From: Flavobacterium sp. DG2-3
GTDB taxonomy: Bacteria; Bacteroidota; Bacteroidia; Flavobacteriales; Flavobacteriaceae
Length of the DNA: 64,000 nt
Direction of reading: 5' to 3'
Assembly: GCF_030730925.1 (NCBI RefSeq)
Contig: NZ_JAVAMB010000004.1
Coordinates: forward strand, 248,001 to 312,000
The notes under the pieces were generated by a model. It had not been told where the DNA came from, ran no database searches, and saw nothing but the letters and a program-made list of their open reading frames with translations. Positions 1 through 8,862 of this stretch are shown here, piece after piece; positions within the stretch are counted from its first letter, which is position 1, and the number at the start of each line of letters is the position of its first letter. Made by a program: the position numbers and the translations under genes.

Positions 1-343
1 AATGTATATTAACATTAAATACTCTTTGCCAGTTTTCTTGTGTAATATTTTCAAAATCTGACCTACAAGTCAGTCCTGTATTAAAAATTAGTACATCAAG
101 GTAGATATCATTATTAAATAAATATTGAGAAATAATATCTATTTCTTGTAGGTTTCCGCAATCGACTTTTAATAAATTTATTTTACTTTTAGGGAATAAA
201 TTCTCAAATTCATCTTTAGTTTTACAAGCCGTTTTATTATCAGATAGATAAATTAAAACTAAATTATAGCCTTCCGCTAACAAACGCATTGCCACTGATT
301 TTCCTATTCCTTTTGTACCGCCTGTTATTAATGCTGTCTTCAT
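1..343 (-). CDS. SDR-family oxidoreductase, N-terminal part (cut by window edge)
   Basis: About 114 N-terminal residues are present; the rest lies beyond base 1. Translating the minus strand from the ATG at 343 gives a Rossmann start with the glycine-rich cofactor motif TGGTKGIG (residues 7-14), and later a VLIFNTG stretch where SDRs have NNAG, followed by the usual helix ending VNIH. The catalytic Tyr-x-x-x-Lys is outside the window. The ATG overlaps the TGA of the upstream nucleotidyltransferase (340-343), so the two are probably translationally coupled. An NAD(P)-dependent sugar or polyol-phosphate reductase in a surface-polysaccharide locus is plausible, but the substrate is unknown. Confidence 0.8.
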   Translation of the reverse strand, partial: MKTALITGGTKGIGKSVAMRLLAEGYNLVLIYLSDNKTACKTKDEFENLFPKSKINLLKVDCGNLQEIDIISQYLFNNDIYLDVLIFNTGLTCRSDFENITQENWQRVFNVNIH

Positions 344-804
344 TTTACTTTAATTTCAGGATTGCTATGTTTGTCAGTAACGTTTTTTAACTCCTTATAT
401 TTATAAAAGATATCTTCTTTCAATTTAGAAGAAGACACACCATCTCCATAAGGAAAATAAAAAACTTCGATTCCTAAATCTCTTAAATAATCATATTTCC
501 CTACCCAATCATCGCCTACCACAAAAGCATCAATATTTAAATTTTTAACAAGTTCTGTATGATCTAATGAGCGTTGCGGAATAACTATATCTGGATATTT
601 CAAAGCTTCTAAAATAGATAAACGCTCTTCAAAAGGAATAATTGGTGCTTTTTTATAAGAACAAACCAATTCATCAGAACTTACACCCACAATTAAAACT
701 TCGCCTAATCCTCGAGCGTATTTAATCATTTTCAAATGATTTGAGTGAAACATATCAAACGTTCCAGATGTATAAATAATTTTTTTCTTTCTATTTGCCA
801 TCAT
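340..804 (-). CDS. TagD-like cytidylyltransferase-family protein
   Basis: A 154-residue nucleotidyltransferase of the HxGH superfamily that activates a phosphorylated alcohol or sugar with CTP or ATP. Visible are the N-terminal TSGTFDMFHSNHLK motif (residues ~12-25), the VVGDDWVGKYDYLRD segment (~95-109), which closely resembles glycerol-3-phosphate cytidylyltransferase TagD, and GVSSSKLKEDI (~122-132), matching the ISTTKIKE nucleotide loop. The first motif reads HSNH rather than HxGH. Length suits single-domain TagD. It overlaps the following SDR gene by ATGA. Inferred role: making a CDP-activated precursor for a surface polymer. Family is well supported; substrate is not. The start could be either of two adjacent ATGs. 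Confidence 0.8.
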   Translation of the reverse strand: MMANRKKKIIYTSGTFDMFHSNHLKMIKYARGLGEVLIVGVSSDELVCSYKKAPIIPFEERLSILEALKYPDIVIPQRSLDHTELVKNLNIDAFVVGDDWVGKYDYLRDLGIEVFYFPYGDGVSSSKLKEDIFYKYKELKNVTDKHSNPEIKVK

Positions 805-954
805 ATCAATAGATTTTAATTTTAGAATCCTGTTTGCAAATAATAATTCAAGCTGATTGTTTCTTGAAAATCAAATTCTCTAACAATTACAGCACACTCT
901 TCGTATGCTAATCATTTCAATATTTGATATTCTAGAATTAACCCTATTAAAAAA

Positions 955-1401
955 TTATTTATCGCAAGCAATATTCCTTAACCGCAGCCCACTACTCCCT
1001 GTCATCACTTCTTTTCTTAAACCACTACTAGAAAAACGATGATCACGAGTATTAAAATATATTTCTATACCTTTCTCTTCACAATATTCTCTTCCTGTAA
1101 AATTTTTGTTCTTATATTCATCCCCAACTATTCTGATATCAATTTTATAAGAACGTAAAATATCTTCTAAATCCTGTTCTGTAGTGTATGGAATAACTTC
1201 ATCGACAAATTTGCAACCTTTAAGTTGGATGTATCTTTCTACAACGGTTTGTGTTGGTTTATTTTTTTCGGGTCTATCAATTGTTGGATCGGTTTGTAAT
1301 CCTGCAATTAAATAATCGCATTTTTGCTTAGCTTCTTCCAACATTTTAATATGCCCTGCATGGAGCAGATCAAAAGCACTAAAAGTTATTCCTATTTTCA
1401 T
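955..1401 (-). CDS. Adenylyl/cytidylyltransferase-family protein
   Basis: A 148-residue single-domain nucleotidyltransferase. It carries the canonical FSAFDLLHAGH motif (residues ~6-16, HAGH) and a C-terminal RFSSSGLRKEV segment corresponding to the ISTT/RSSGLR loop. The middle part IRIVGDEYKNK places it near, but apart from, TagD and the RfaE/HldE adenylyltransferase domain. The ATG at 1401 was chosen because upstream in-frame codons would add an unconserved extension before the MKIGITF strand. A TACTTTTG element (minus strand, 1531-1538) could be its -7 box, but I see no matching -33 TTG. It lies 150 bp upstream of the TagD-like gene in the same direction. Confidence 0.78.
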   Translation of the reverse strand: MKIGITFSAFDLLHAGHIKMLEEAKQKCDYLIAGLQTDPTIDRPEKNKPTQTVVERYIQLKGCKFVDEVIPYTTEQDLEDILRSYKIDIRIVGDEYKNKNFTGREYCEEKGIEIYFNTRDHRFSSSGLRKEVMTGSSGLRLRNIACDK

Positions 1402-1675
1402 AATTATAAATGGCAGATTTCTCATTTCATGGTACAGCTCCGCATCTCCAAGTCACATGAAATTGGAAATTTAGAACCTATTTTTCTCGGTCAACATAAA
1501 ATAGAGAACTTTCGTTTTTTCTATTTTTTGCAAAAGTATTTAGCATACAGATTAAATAAAAGTTAAAAAGTGAGAATTACCTTATTCTATCACAATTATG
1601 GCTTCATGTGTATCCGCTAAAATAGGTCGTAGGAGATATTAAAGTCTTAACTTTACGGTGTCTAAGCAGTATAAA

Positions 1676-2638
1676 ATGAAAGTTGCTCTATTGTTTTTAT
1701 TAATAAGTATAACCGCACAAAGTCAGGTTTTGGGGTGTACTGATAGTATCTCAAAAAATTTTGATTCGAAAGCTATAATAAATGACGGCAGTTGTTTTTA
1801 TGAAAATGTAAAATTAAAACCCGAATATTCTTTTCGCTTAAGTGATTCATTAAAAGAAACTTCAGGATTAATTTCCTTTGAGAATTTATTATGGACGCAT
1901 AACGACGATCACGATACTACAATTTATGGTTTGGATTCATTAGGGAAAATCAAGAAAAAAATTGTTCTTCCTGAAGTTATCAATCATGATTGGGAAGAAA
2001 TCGCTCAAGACAACACACATATTTACATTGGAGATTTTGGAAATAATTATTCTGGAAACAGAACTGACTTGAAAATACTTAAAATTGAAAAAAAATCATT
2101 TTTACACGAAAACCCAAAAATTGAGACTATCTCATTTTCTTATTCCGATCAGACTGATTTTTCTCCTTCAAAACCTAATAAAACTAATTTTGACTGCGAA
2201 GCTTTTATTGTTTCCAAAGACAGTATTTATTTGTTTACCAAACAATGGAAATCTTCTAAAACCTCCATTTATTCGCTTCCAAATCAGTCAGGAATGCAGA
2301 TTGCGAAATTAAATGCGACTTTAGATAGTAAAGGGTTAGTAACTAGCGCCACATATTTGAAAGAGAAAAAACTAATTGCTTTGTGCGGTTACACCAAAGC
2401 TGGAAAACCATTTCTATACCTTCTATACGATTTTAAAAATCCGGATTTTTTATCAGGAAATAAAAGACGAATCGATTTAAAACTTCCTTTTCATCAAGTG
2501 GAAGGAATTGCAACAAAAGATGGACTTCATTATTTTATTACAAATGAATCTCTTGTTCGAAAACCTATTTTAAACAATCCGCAGCAAATTCATTATTTAG
2601 ATTTGAGTTCGCTGCTTGGTTTGTATCTTCATAAATAA
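1676..2638 (+). CDS. Secreted protein of unknown function, possible beta-propeller
   Basis: A 320-residue protein starting with a signal peptide (MKVALLFLLISITAQSQ). Just after it comes a short Cys-containing module, GCTDSISKNFDSKA...NDGSC, of the 'GCTDpxAxNYdpxA...DGSC' type that is common in secreted Bacteroidota proteins. The remainder is beta-rich with repeated Asp/Trp/Tyr strand patterns (for example IYIGDFGNN and LLWTHNDDHD), suggesting a propeller. A GTG at 1658 is in frame, but the ATG at 1676 directly precedes the signal peptide and is preferred. A similar style of protein occurs at 30996-31832. I do not recognise a catalytic motif. Confidence 0.7.
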   Translation: MKVALLFLLISITAQSQVLGCTDSISKNFDSKAIINDGSCFYENVKLKPEYSFRLSDSLKETSGLISFENLLWTHNDDHDTTIYGLDSLGKIKKKIVLPEVINHDWEEIAQDNTHIYIGDFGNNYSGNRTDLKILKIEKKSFLHENPKIETISFSYSDQTDFSPSKPNKTNFDCEAFIVSKDSIYLFTKQWKSSKTSIYSLPNQSGMQIAKLNATLDSKGLVTSATYLKEKKLIALCGYTKAGKPFLYLLYDFKNPDFLSGNKRRIDLKLPFHQVEGIATKDGLHYFITNESLVRKPILNNPQQIHYLDLSSLLGLYLHK

Positions 2639-2661
2639 TTCGCAAATGCAAGATAATAGTT

Positions 2662-2669
2662 TACTTTTG
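2662..2669 (+). promoter_or_regulatory. Candidate -7 element TACTTTTG upstream of the ABC-F gene
   Basis: The octamer matches the Bacteroidota -7 consensus TAnnTTTG exactly and lies 60 bp before the GTG start. The -33 position reads TTC instead of TTG at 20-bp spacing, so the promoter is only moderately supported. Confidence 0.4.
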
Positions 2670-2728
2670 CAGAAAGTTATGTTTTAGAAAATATTCATAA
2701 CCCATAATTTATAACTTACAATTACAAA

Positions 2729-4591
2729 GTGAATTACTTATCTGTAGAAAATATATCGAAGTCATTTGGCGAAAGAGTCCTTTTTGACAACATTTCTTTT
2801 GGAATCAATAAAGACCAAAAAATCGCTTTTATTGCCAAAAATGGTTCAGGAAAAACAACTATAATGAGCATTATTAATGGTTTGGAAGAGCCTGATACTG
2901 GACAAGTTGTCTTACGAAAAGGAATTAGAATGGCATTTCTTTCGCAGGATAATAATCTTCAGGATGAATTGACTATTGAAGAAAGTATTTTTGCTTCAGA
3001 TAATGAAACGCTTAAAGTTATTGAAGCTTACGAAAAAGCTTTAGAAAATCCTGCTGACGAAGAAGCCTACCAAAAAGCTTTTGATGCTATGGATCAGCAT
3101 AATGCATGGGATTTTGAAACGCAGTACAAGCAAATTCTTTTTAAATTAAAGCTGGAAGATTTTAAACTTAAAGTAAAAAATCTTTCTGGAGGACAGAAAA
3201 AACGTCTTTCATTAGCTATAATTCTAATTAACCGTCCAGATTTATTAATTCTAGATGAGCCGACTAACCACTTAGATCTTGAAATGATCGAGTGGCTTGA
3301 AAGCTATTTTGCTAAGGAAAATATTACGCTATTTATGGTAACGCACGACCGTTTCTTTTTGGAGCGCGTTTGCAACGAAATCATCGAATTAGACAACGGA
3401 AAACTATATCAATACAAAGGAAATTATTCTTATTATCTTCAGAAAAAGGAAGAACGAATCACTTCTGAAAATGCGAGTATAGATAAAGCGAAAAACTTAT
3501 TTGTAAAAGAATTAGAATGGATGCGCCGCCAGCCAAAAGCGAGAACGACCAAATCTAAATCTCGTCAGGACGATTTTTATGTTATTAAAGAAAAAGCACA
3601 AAGCCGACGTAAAGAAAATAAGGTGGAGCTTGAAATAAATATGGAAAGAATGGGAAGCAAAATTATCGAGCTTCACAAACTTTCTAAAAAGTTCAAAGAC
3701 CGTGTTATTTTAGACAACTTCAGTTTTGATTTTCAGCGTGGAGAAAGAATTGGAATTATCGGTAAAAACGGGACTGGAAAATCGACTTTCTTAAATCTTT
3801 TGACTGGAACAATTCCGCCTGACAGCGGGCGCGTTGTAAAAGGCGACACCATAAAAGTGGGCTACTACACGCAATCTGGAATTAATCCGAAACCGGGACA
3901 GCGTGTTATTGATATTATAAAAGAATACGGAGAGTATATTCCATTGACAAAAGGAAAAATTATTTCGGCTTCACAATTATTGGAGCGTTTTCTTTTTGAT
4001 GCGAAAAAACAATACGATTATGTTGAAAAATTAAGCGGTGGTGAATTAAAACGTTTGTATTTATGTACCGTTTTAATTCAGAATCCGAACTTCTTGATTC
4101 TTGATGAGCCAACAAACGATTTGGACATTGTGACTTTGAATGTCTTAGAAAGTTTCCTTTTAGATTATCCTGGATGTTTATTGGTAGTTTCTCACGACCG
4201 TTATTTTATGGACAAGATTGTCGATTATTTATTTGTCTTTAGAGGAGAAGGAGAAATCGAAAATTTCCCAGGAAACTATTCTGATTTCAGAGCTTATGAA
4301 GATAGTGCTGATGTCGCTCAAAAAGAAGAAAACAAAGCTGAAAAAAAAGATTGGAAACAAAATAATCCAACAGGAAATTTAAGTTTCAATGAGCAAAAAG
4401 AATATCAAAAAATAGAAAGGGAAATTAAAGATTTAGAAATTGAAAAAACTAAGATCGAACAATTATTCTCTGACGGAAAAGTAGCCGATGCAGATATCGA
4501 GAAAAAAGCCAATGAACTTCAAAATATAATCAATAAAATAGACGCAAAAGAAGAACGCTGGTTTGAGCTTTCTGCTAAACTTGAGGGTTAA
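2729..4591 (+). CDS. ABC-F family ATPase, Uup-like
   Basis: A 620-residue cytosolic ATPase with two ABC domains and no membrane segments. The first has Walker A GSGKTT (~residues 39-44), signature LSGGQKKR and LLILDEPTNHLD. The second has GKNGTGKST (~346-354), LSGGELKR and FLILDEPTNDLD. Between them is the charged interdomain linker typical of ABC-F translation factors, which bind the ribosomal E site. The C-terminal ~80 residues are a Lys/Glu-rich coiled coil, as in Uup. The start is GTG at 2729, giving the conserved MNYLSVENISKSFG beginning. It may be a housekeeping ribosome-associated factor rather than a resistance protein; paralogs cannot be separated by eye. Confidence 0.93.
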   Translation: MNYLSVENISKSFGERVLFDNISFGINKDQKIAFIAKNGSGKTTIMSIINGLEEPDTGQVVLRKGIRMAFLSQDNNLQDELTIEESIFASDNETLKVIEAYEKALENPADEEAYQKAFDAMDQHNAWDFETQYKQILFKLKLEDFKLKVKNLSGGQKKRLSLAIILINRPDLLILDEPTNHLDLEMIEWLESYFAKENITLFMVTHDRFFLERVCNEIIELDNGKLYQYKGNYSYYLQKKEERITSENASIDKAKNLFVKELEWMRRQPKARTTKSKSRQDDFYVIKEKAQSRRKENKVELEINMERMGSKIIELHKLSKKFKDRVILDNFSFDFQRGERIGIIGKNGTGKSTFLNLLTGTIPPDSGRVVKGDTIKVGYYTQSGINPKPGQRVIDIIKEYGEYIPLTKGKIISASQLLERFLFDAKKQYDYVEKLSGGELKRLYLCTVLIQNPNFLILDEPTNDLDIVTLNVLESFLLDYPGCLLVVSHDRYFMDKIVDYLFVFRGEGEIENFPGNYSDFRAYEDSADVAQKEENKAEKKDWKQNNPTGNLSFNEQKEYQKIEREIKDLEIEKTKIEQLFSDGKVADADIEKKANELQNIINKIDAKEERWFELSAKLEG

Positions 4592-4708
4592 TTTCCTAAA
4601 GACTCACAAAAAACACGGATATACGTCAAGCTTTTTTATGCCTTTTTGAGCATCCTTTGCGAAACAAACATTTTTTTATATATTTCAACACATTAAAACA
4701 AATACCAC

Positions 4709-5185
4709 ATGAAAAAATTATTAGCTGCTTTATTTACTTTAACGCTTTTTGTTTCATGCTCAAGCTCTAGTCCTGATGATATATTACCACCACCAAAGGA
4801 CTACACGGAGCAGAATGAAAAAGAGATCGCAGATTATCTTGCTAAAAACAATTTAACCGCAAAACGAACAAGTACGGGATTATACTACATAGTTAATGAA
4901 GAAGGCACGGGAAAACAGCCAAGTATATTATCTACTGTAACTGTTAAATACAAAGGATATTTTACATCTGGAAAAACATTTGATCAAAGTAAAGATGCTG
5001 GAGCAACTTTCCCTTTAAATAAAGTAATTAAAGGTTGGCAAGAAGGAATTCCATTTTTTAAGGAAGGCGGAAAAGGAGTTTTACTAATACCATCGCATTT
5101 AGGATATGGAAGTTATGACGATCCAAGAGGCATTCCAGCAGGTTCTGTACTTCTTTTTGACATCGAACTAATTTCAGTAAACTAA
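4709..5185 (+). CDS. FKBP-type peptidyl-prolyl cis-trans isomerase, lipoprotein
   Basis: A 158-residue lipoprotein with an N-terminal signal and lipobox ending in FVSC (Cys ~17), followed by a Ser-rich tether. The C-terminal ~110 residues are an FKBP domain: TVKYKGYFTSGKTFDQS, GWQEGIPFFKEGGKGVLLIPSHLGYG and the final LLFDIELISV strand. It probably sits in the periplasm or outer membrane and catalyses prolyl isomerisation during folding of exported proteins. The FKBP fold, with VIKGWQEG at the active-site floor, is intact. It ends 23 bp before the following methyltransferase gene, so cotranscription is possible. Confidence 0.92.
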   Translation: MKKLLAALFTLTLFVSCSSSSPDDILPPPKDYTEQNEKEIADYLAKNNLTAKRTSTGLYYIVNEEGTGKQPSILSTVTVKYKGYFTSGKTFDQSKDAGATFPLNKVIKGWQEGIPFFKEGGKGVLLIPSHLGYGSYDDPRGIPAGSVLLFDIELISVN

Positions 5186-5208
5186 TTTTGTAATCTGGAA
5201 AGTAGAAA

Positions 5209-5988
5209 ATGCTGTTTCAAATCAAAGCTTATCTAAAATTTCTCTGGTATTCTAAAAACGAACATGCGGTTCATTCGCCCTTTGTTTTTAATTTACTGAC
5301 AAAATGCTTCTATGATAAGAAGACAAAACCAGAATATGCAATTCTAAAAAAATATAGAAAATCGCTTTTAGGAAACAAAAACTTCATTGAAGTGACCGAT
5401 TTTGGAGCTGGTTCAAGAGTTTTCAAATCAAATAGAAGGCAAATTTCTAAAATTGCACAAACAGCTGGAATTTCGCCAAAACGAGCTGAATTATTATTTC
5501 GTGTAACGAATTATTTTCAGCCTCAAAATATTCTGGAAATTGGAACTTCTTTAGGTTTGGCAACTTCTGCTTTAGCATTAGGCAATCCAAAAGCAAAAGT
5601 CATTACTATTGAAGGCTGTCCAAATACGGCAGGAATTGCACAAAATCAGTTAAATGATTTTGATTGTAAAAATGTTGAAAATGTAGTTTCTGAGTTTGAA
5701 TCTTTTTTAATATCTGAAAACATTCAAGCTACAAATTACAATCTGATTTATTTTGACGGAAATCATTCTAAAAAAGCGACTTTAGAATATTTTGAACTCT
5801 TGTTGCCAACTATAGATAATGATTCGATTTGGATTTTTGATGATATTCACTGGTCTGAAGATATGGAAGAAGCTTGGGAAATTATAAAAAACCATTCACA
5901 AGTAAAAGTCACGATTGATACTTTCCAATGGGGATTTGTATTTTTCAGATATGAACAGCCAAAACAGCATTTTATTATAAGAACATAA
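5209..5988 (+). CDS. Class I SAM-dependent methyltransferase
   Basis: A 259-residue protein with a Rossmann methyltransferase core. Motif I is ILEIGTSLGLATSALA (~residues 106-121), followed by an acidic strand ending VITIEGCP. YFDGNHSKKATLEYFELLL and WIFDDIHWSEDMEEAWEII resemble the DG..H and metal-site regions of O-methyltransferases of the catechol/caffeoyl-CoA type. The N-terminus (AYLKFLWYSKNEHAVHSPFVF) is typical of an uncharacterised Bacteroidota subfamily. The substrate is unknown. The gene follows the FKBP gene closely and is closed by a strong terminator. Confidence 0.82.
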   Translation: MLFQIKAYLKFLWYSKNEHAVHSPFVFNLLTKCFYDKKTKPEYAILKKYRKSLLGNKNFIEVTDFGAGSRVFKSNRRQISKIAQTAGISPKRAELLFRVTNYFQPQNILEIGTSLGLATSALALGNPKAKVITIEGCPNTAGIAQNQLNDFDCKNVENVVSEFESFLISENIQATNYNLIYFDGNHSKKATLEYFELLLPTIDNDSIWIFDDIHWSEDMEEAWEIIKNHSQVKVTIDTFQWGFVFFRYEQPKQHFIIRT

Positions 5989-6021
5989 AAAAAGACGATC
6001 ATTAGTGATCGTCTTTTTTTT
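5987..6021. terminator. Bidirectional intrinsic terminator
   Basis: A perfect hairpin, AAAAAAGACGATCA / TGATCGTCTTTTTT with a TTAG loop, is flanked by A and T runs. It sits between the convergent methyltransferase and lipoprotein genes and can serve both strands. Confidence 0.9.
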
Positions 6022-6045
6022 TACTAATTCAAAATTTTAAAAGTC

Positions 6046-6705
6046 TTATTTTTTAGCATCTTTATTTTCTTCAGATTTAGCTCCCATTCTGTTTACAGTA
6101 TACATTGGTGCAAATTTAACTTTCAAACCAGCGATTTTACGGTTATCCTCTGCAGACAAACCTTCTTTTTCTACTGTATTTTTACGGCTGTCAAGAGCTT
6201 CATACATTAATTTGATTTCATCCCAGTCTTCTCTAGAATAACTATCTTTATTGTTTTCTACTGTATGAACAAACTGCTGATAAACGCTATGAATATTCTG
6301 AGCATTTACCCAGCTAAAATTCATATCATCACCAATTTTTCCTGCACCAAACAAAGCATCTCTCAATGATTGTTTCGGACTAGAAGCTGGAGGGGCAAAT
6401 TGGGCGGTAATTTCATTTTTAAATTCCTCGTATTTAATTTTACTTGCATTTACTTTCTCAGTCGCAGCAGCATTGTCTTTAATATCTGCCAAAGCTGCTT
6501 GAGCTTCTTGAGATCTTCTATCATACTCTGCTTCAATACTTTGCCAATTATCTTTCAGATCAGCCGTTGCCACATTTTTAACAGAGTCAACATAAACAAC
6601 ATAGCTGTCTACTGTTTTTTGAGCTTTCTCTTGTTTTTCATCTTTACACGATGTAAAACCTAATGCAATTAATGCGATAACGATAGTTATTTTGATATTT
6701 TTCAT
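6046..6705 (-). CDS. Lipoprotein of unknown function, helical
   Basis: A 219-residue predicted lipoprotein: a short hydrophobic signal ends in ALGFTSC, then a highly charged, mostly helical mature part (KDEKQEKAQKTVDSYVVYVD onward) with many Ala/Glu/Lys heptad-like stretches. There is no enzymatic motif. A central Pro/Ser-rich hinge (FAPPASSPKQS, residues ~104-114) separates two helical halves. A TAAATTTG octamer (minus strand, 6735-6742) about 30 bp upstream of the ATG fits a -7 element, although no TTG is correctly spaced. The gene stands alone, and the 294-bp AT-rich gap behind it holds nothing else I can identify. Confidence 0.75.
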   Translation of the reverse strand: MKNIKITIVIALIALGFTSCKDEKQEKAQKTVDSYVVYVDSVKNVATADLKDNWQSIEAEYDRRSQEAQAALADIKDNAAATEKVNASKIKYEEFKNEITAQFAPPASSPKQSLRDALFGAGKIGDDMNFSWVNAQNIHSVYQQFVHTVENNKDSYSREDWDEIKLMYEALDSRKNTVEKEGLSAEDNRKIAGLKVKFAPMYTVNRMGAKSEENKDAKK

Positions 6706-6999
6706 AATTCTGATTATTTAATTAATTATATAACCAAATTTACTCAATAACCAAGTTAATAAATTACATTATTATCATGTTTTTAAAATTAAAAATGTTT
6801 TAAAACTATAAAAACCATAAAATAATGATAATTAAATAAAAATTAAACAAAATTATATAACAATATTTGTTCGGGTTTATGAAATTCTATTAACTTAAAA
6901 AAGTACTCTACCATTATATGTAACAAAATCCAATTCTGAACTACTTATGGTTTTATTGAAAAGTGTTTTGTACTTTTAAATCCAAAATTGTAAAACGAA

Positions 7000-7686
7000 A
7001 TGGCTGAACCATTAATTAAGATAACCGACATTAAACGAAATTTTATTTTGGGCAATGAAACGGTTTATGTTTTAAAAGGAATAGATTTAGAAATCAACAA
7101 GGGCGAATATGTCGCTTTGATGGGACCTTCTGGATCTGGAAAATCTACATTAATGAATTTATTGGGCTGTTTAGATACGCCCACTTCTGGCCATTATGTT
7201 TTAAACGGAAAAGATGTCAGCAAGATGAGAGATGATGAATTGGCTGAAATTCGAAACAAAGAAATCGGTTTTGTTTTTCAGACTTTTAATCTTTTGCCAA
7301 GAACTACTGCTCTAGATAATGTTGCATTGCCAATGATTTATGCAGGTTACGGAAAATCGGAACGAATTGCCCGTGCCACTGAAGTTCTAAAACAAGTAAA
7401 TCTAGCCGATAGAATGGATCACCAACCCAATCAGCTTTCTGGAGGACAGCGTCAGCGTGTTGCTGTTGCCCGAGCATTGGTCAACAAACCTTCTATTATT
7501 CTTGCCGATGAACCAACTGGAAACTTAGACAGTAAAACTTCTGTAGAAATAATGAAGCTTTTTGGTGATATTCATGCGCAAGGAAACACTGTAATTCTAG
7601 TAACTCACGAAGAAGATATTGCGGCTTACGCGCATCGTGTAATTCGTTTACGTGACGGTTTGATAGAAAGTGACACAACTAAATAA
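7000..7686 (+). CDS. ABC transporter ATP-binding protein, MacB/LolD type
   Basis: A 228-residue ABC ATPase. It has Walker [10 protein letters not shown] (~residues 42-50), a Q-loop [18 protein letters not shown], signature [15 protein letters not shown] and Walker [12 protein letters not shown], with the TGNLDS continuation characteristic of the MacB/LolD/FtsE group, which drives mechanotransmission permeases. No permease lies next to it. A MacB-like permease without an ATPase is found far away at 54572-55816, and the two could form one exporter, although that pairing is a guess. A 100-bp spacer of TTTAGATT-type repeats separates it from the following cobalamin gene. Confidence 0.92.
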   Translation: MAEPLIKITDIKRNFILGNETVYVLKGIDLEINKGEYVALMGPSGSGKSTLMNLLGCLDTPTSGHYVLNGKDVSKMRDDELAEIRNKEIGFVFQTFNLLPRTTALDNVALPMIYAGYGKSERIARATEVLKQVNLADRMDHQPNQLSGGQRQRVAVARALVNKPSIILADEPTGNLDSKTSVEIMKLFGDIHAQGNTVILVTHEEDIAAYAHRVIRLRDGLIESDTTK

Positions 7687-7790
7687 TTTTATATTTCTGA
7701 TTTTAGACTTTAGATTATTTTTCTAAATCTAAAAATTTTAGACAACAGCTTTTCAATCTAAAATCATAAATCTACAATCTAGAATAAAAA

Positions 7791-8360
7791 ATGAAAGTAT
7801 ATACCAAAACAGGCGACAAAGGAACCACAGCACTTTTTGGTGGCACCCGCGTTCCAAAAGATCATATTCGCATTGACAGTTACGGCACTGTTGACGAATT
7901 AAATTCTTATATCGGATTAATTCGCGATCAGGAAATCGATTCGCACTATAAAACCATTTTAATAGAAATTCAAGACCGTCTTTTTACTGTTGGTGCCATT
8001 TTGGCAACTCCACAAGAAAAAGAAGTTTTAAAAAATGGAAAACTTCGCTTAGAAAATCTAGGCATAATTGATTCTGATATTGAATTGCTCGAAAATGAAA
8101 TAGATAAAATGGACGAAAGCCTTCCTCCAATGACACATTTCGTTTTACCAGGCGGTCATCCAACCGTGTCACATTGTCATATAGCACGCTGTATTTGCCG
8201 ACGAGCAGAGCGTTTAGCTGTACATTTAAGCCATAATGAACACGTTCCAGAAATCGCTATTACATACTTAAACCGACTTTCTGACTACCTTTTTGTCTTG
8301 GCACGAAAGTTGTCCTCAGACTTAAAAGCGGAGGAAGTAAAATGGATTCCCAGAAAATAA
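7791..8360 (+). CDS. ATP:cob(I)alamin adenosyltransferase, PduO type
   Basis: A 189-residue enzyme that transfers the adenosyl group of ATP to cob(I)alamin, producing adenosylcobalamin. The family signature TKTGDKGTTALFGG (residues ~5-18) is followed by IRIDSYGTVDELNSYIG, and the second conserved block is HIARCICRRAERLAVHL. All are standard for the PduO/MMAB family, and the length is normal. It links functionally to the MeaB GTPase at 24216-25322, which protects the adenosylcobalamin-dependent methylmalonyl-CoA mutase. No mutase gene is in the window. Confidence 0.93.
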   Translation: MKVYTKTGDKGTTALFGGTRVPKDHIRIDSYGTVDELNSYIGLIRDQEIDSHYKTILIEIQDRLFTVGAILATPQEKEVLKNGKLRLENLGIIDSDIELLENEIDKMDESLPPMTHFVLPGGHPTVSHCHIARCICRRAERLAVHLSHNEHVPEIAITYLNRLSDYLFVLARKLSSDLKAEEVKWIPRK

Positions 8361-8387
8361 ATTTCTGCAAATTTCAATTTTTCTAAA

Positions 8388-8460
8388 CCCCAAATTCCAA
8401 CAAAAATCGAAGTTTTACGGGCTGTTTTTGGAATTTGGAATTTGATTTTTGGAATTTTAC
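8388..8460. repeat. Interspersed AAATTCCAA/TTGGAATTT inverted-repeat element
   Basis: The gap contains CCCCAAATTCCAA, then a spacer, then several TTGGAATTTGG-like copies in the opposite sense. The same words recur at ~31833-31865, 39693-39800, 48920-48980 and 51183-51225, always between genes. Confidence 0.6.
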
Positions 8461-8502
8461 AAGTGACGTTCTTAATTTTTATTAAAATAAATCAAAATTT
8501 AC

Positions 8503-8532
8503 TTGTCTTTTTCAGTAAAAAATTTATTTTTG
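8503..8532 (+). promoter_or_regulatory. Bacteroidota-type promoter TTG-N19-TATTTTTG
   Basis: TTG at 8503-8505, a 19-bp spacer and TATTTTTG at 8525-8532 match the sigma-ABfr consensus TTG/TAnnTTTG exactly. It lies 21 bp before the ATG of the DUF2795 gene and is the clearest plus-strand promoter in the window. Confidence 0.75.
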
Positions 8533-8553
8533 CACAAACTAAATAGATAACAG

Positions 8554-8775
8554 ATGTATTGGACATTAGAATTAGCATCTTATTTAAGTGATGCGCCATG
8601 GCCTGCTAACAAAGACGAACTTATAGACTACGCTATTAGAGCTGGTGCTCCATTAGAAGTAGTAGAAAACCTTCAATCAATCGAAGATGAAGGTGAGATA
8701 TATGAATCAATGGAAGAAATTTGGCCTGATTATCCAACAGACGAAGATTATCTTTGGAATGAGGATGAATATTAA
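8554..8775 (+). CDS. DUF2795 family protein
   Basis: A small 73-residue acidic protein. It begins with a short helical domain, WTLELASYLSDAPWPANKDELIDYAIRAGA, where the 'WPATKdELIdyA' pattern is the DUF2795 signature, and ends in a strongly acidic tail (YPTDEDYLWNEDEY). Such proteins are small, soluble and widely conserved in Bacteroidota; their role is not established. It has its own consensus promoter and is followed by an intrinsic terminator, so it is probably expressed as a single gene. Confidence 0.85.
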   Translation: MYWTLELASYLSDAPWPANKDELIDYAIRAGAPLEVVENLQSIEDEGEIYESMEEIWPDYPTDEDYLWNEDEY

Positions 8776-8790
8776 AAAATAAACCAAATG

Positions 8791-8822
8791 AAAAAGTCTC
8801 TCATCATAGAGACTTTTTTTTT
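8791..8822 (+). terminator. Intrinsic terminator after the DUF2795 gene
   Basis: AAAAAGTCTCT and AGAGACTTTTT pair around a CATCAT-type loop and are followed by a run of eight or more T. It separates the small gene from secA. Confidence 0.88.
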
Positions 8823-8862
8823 GGTTCAAATACATATATATAATAAAGAAATACAATAAATC

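Noticed and set aside
1324..1566. 80-residue plus-strand open frame
   Set aside because: It overlaps the minus-strand nucleotidyltransferase and its promoter region and has no domain or coding character of its own.
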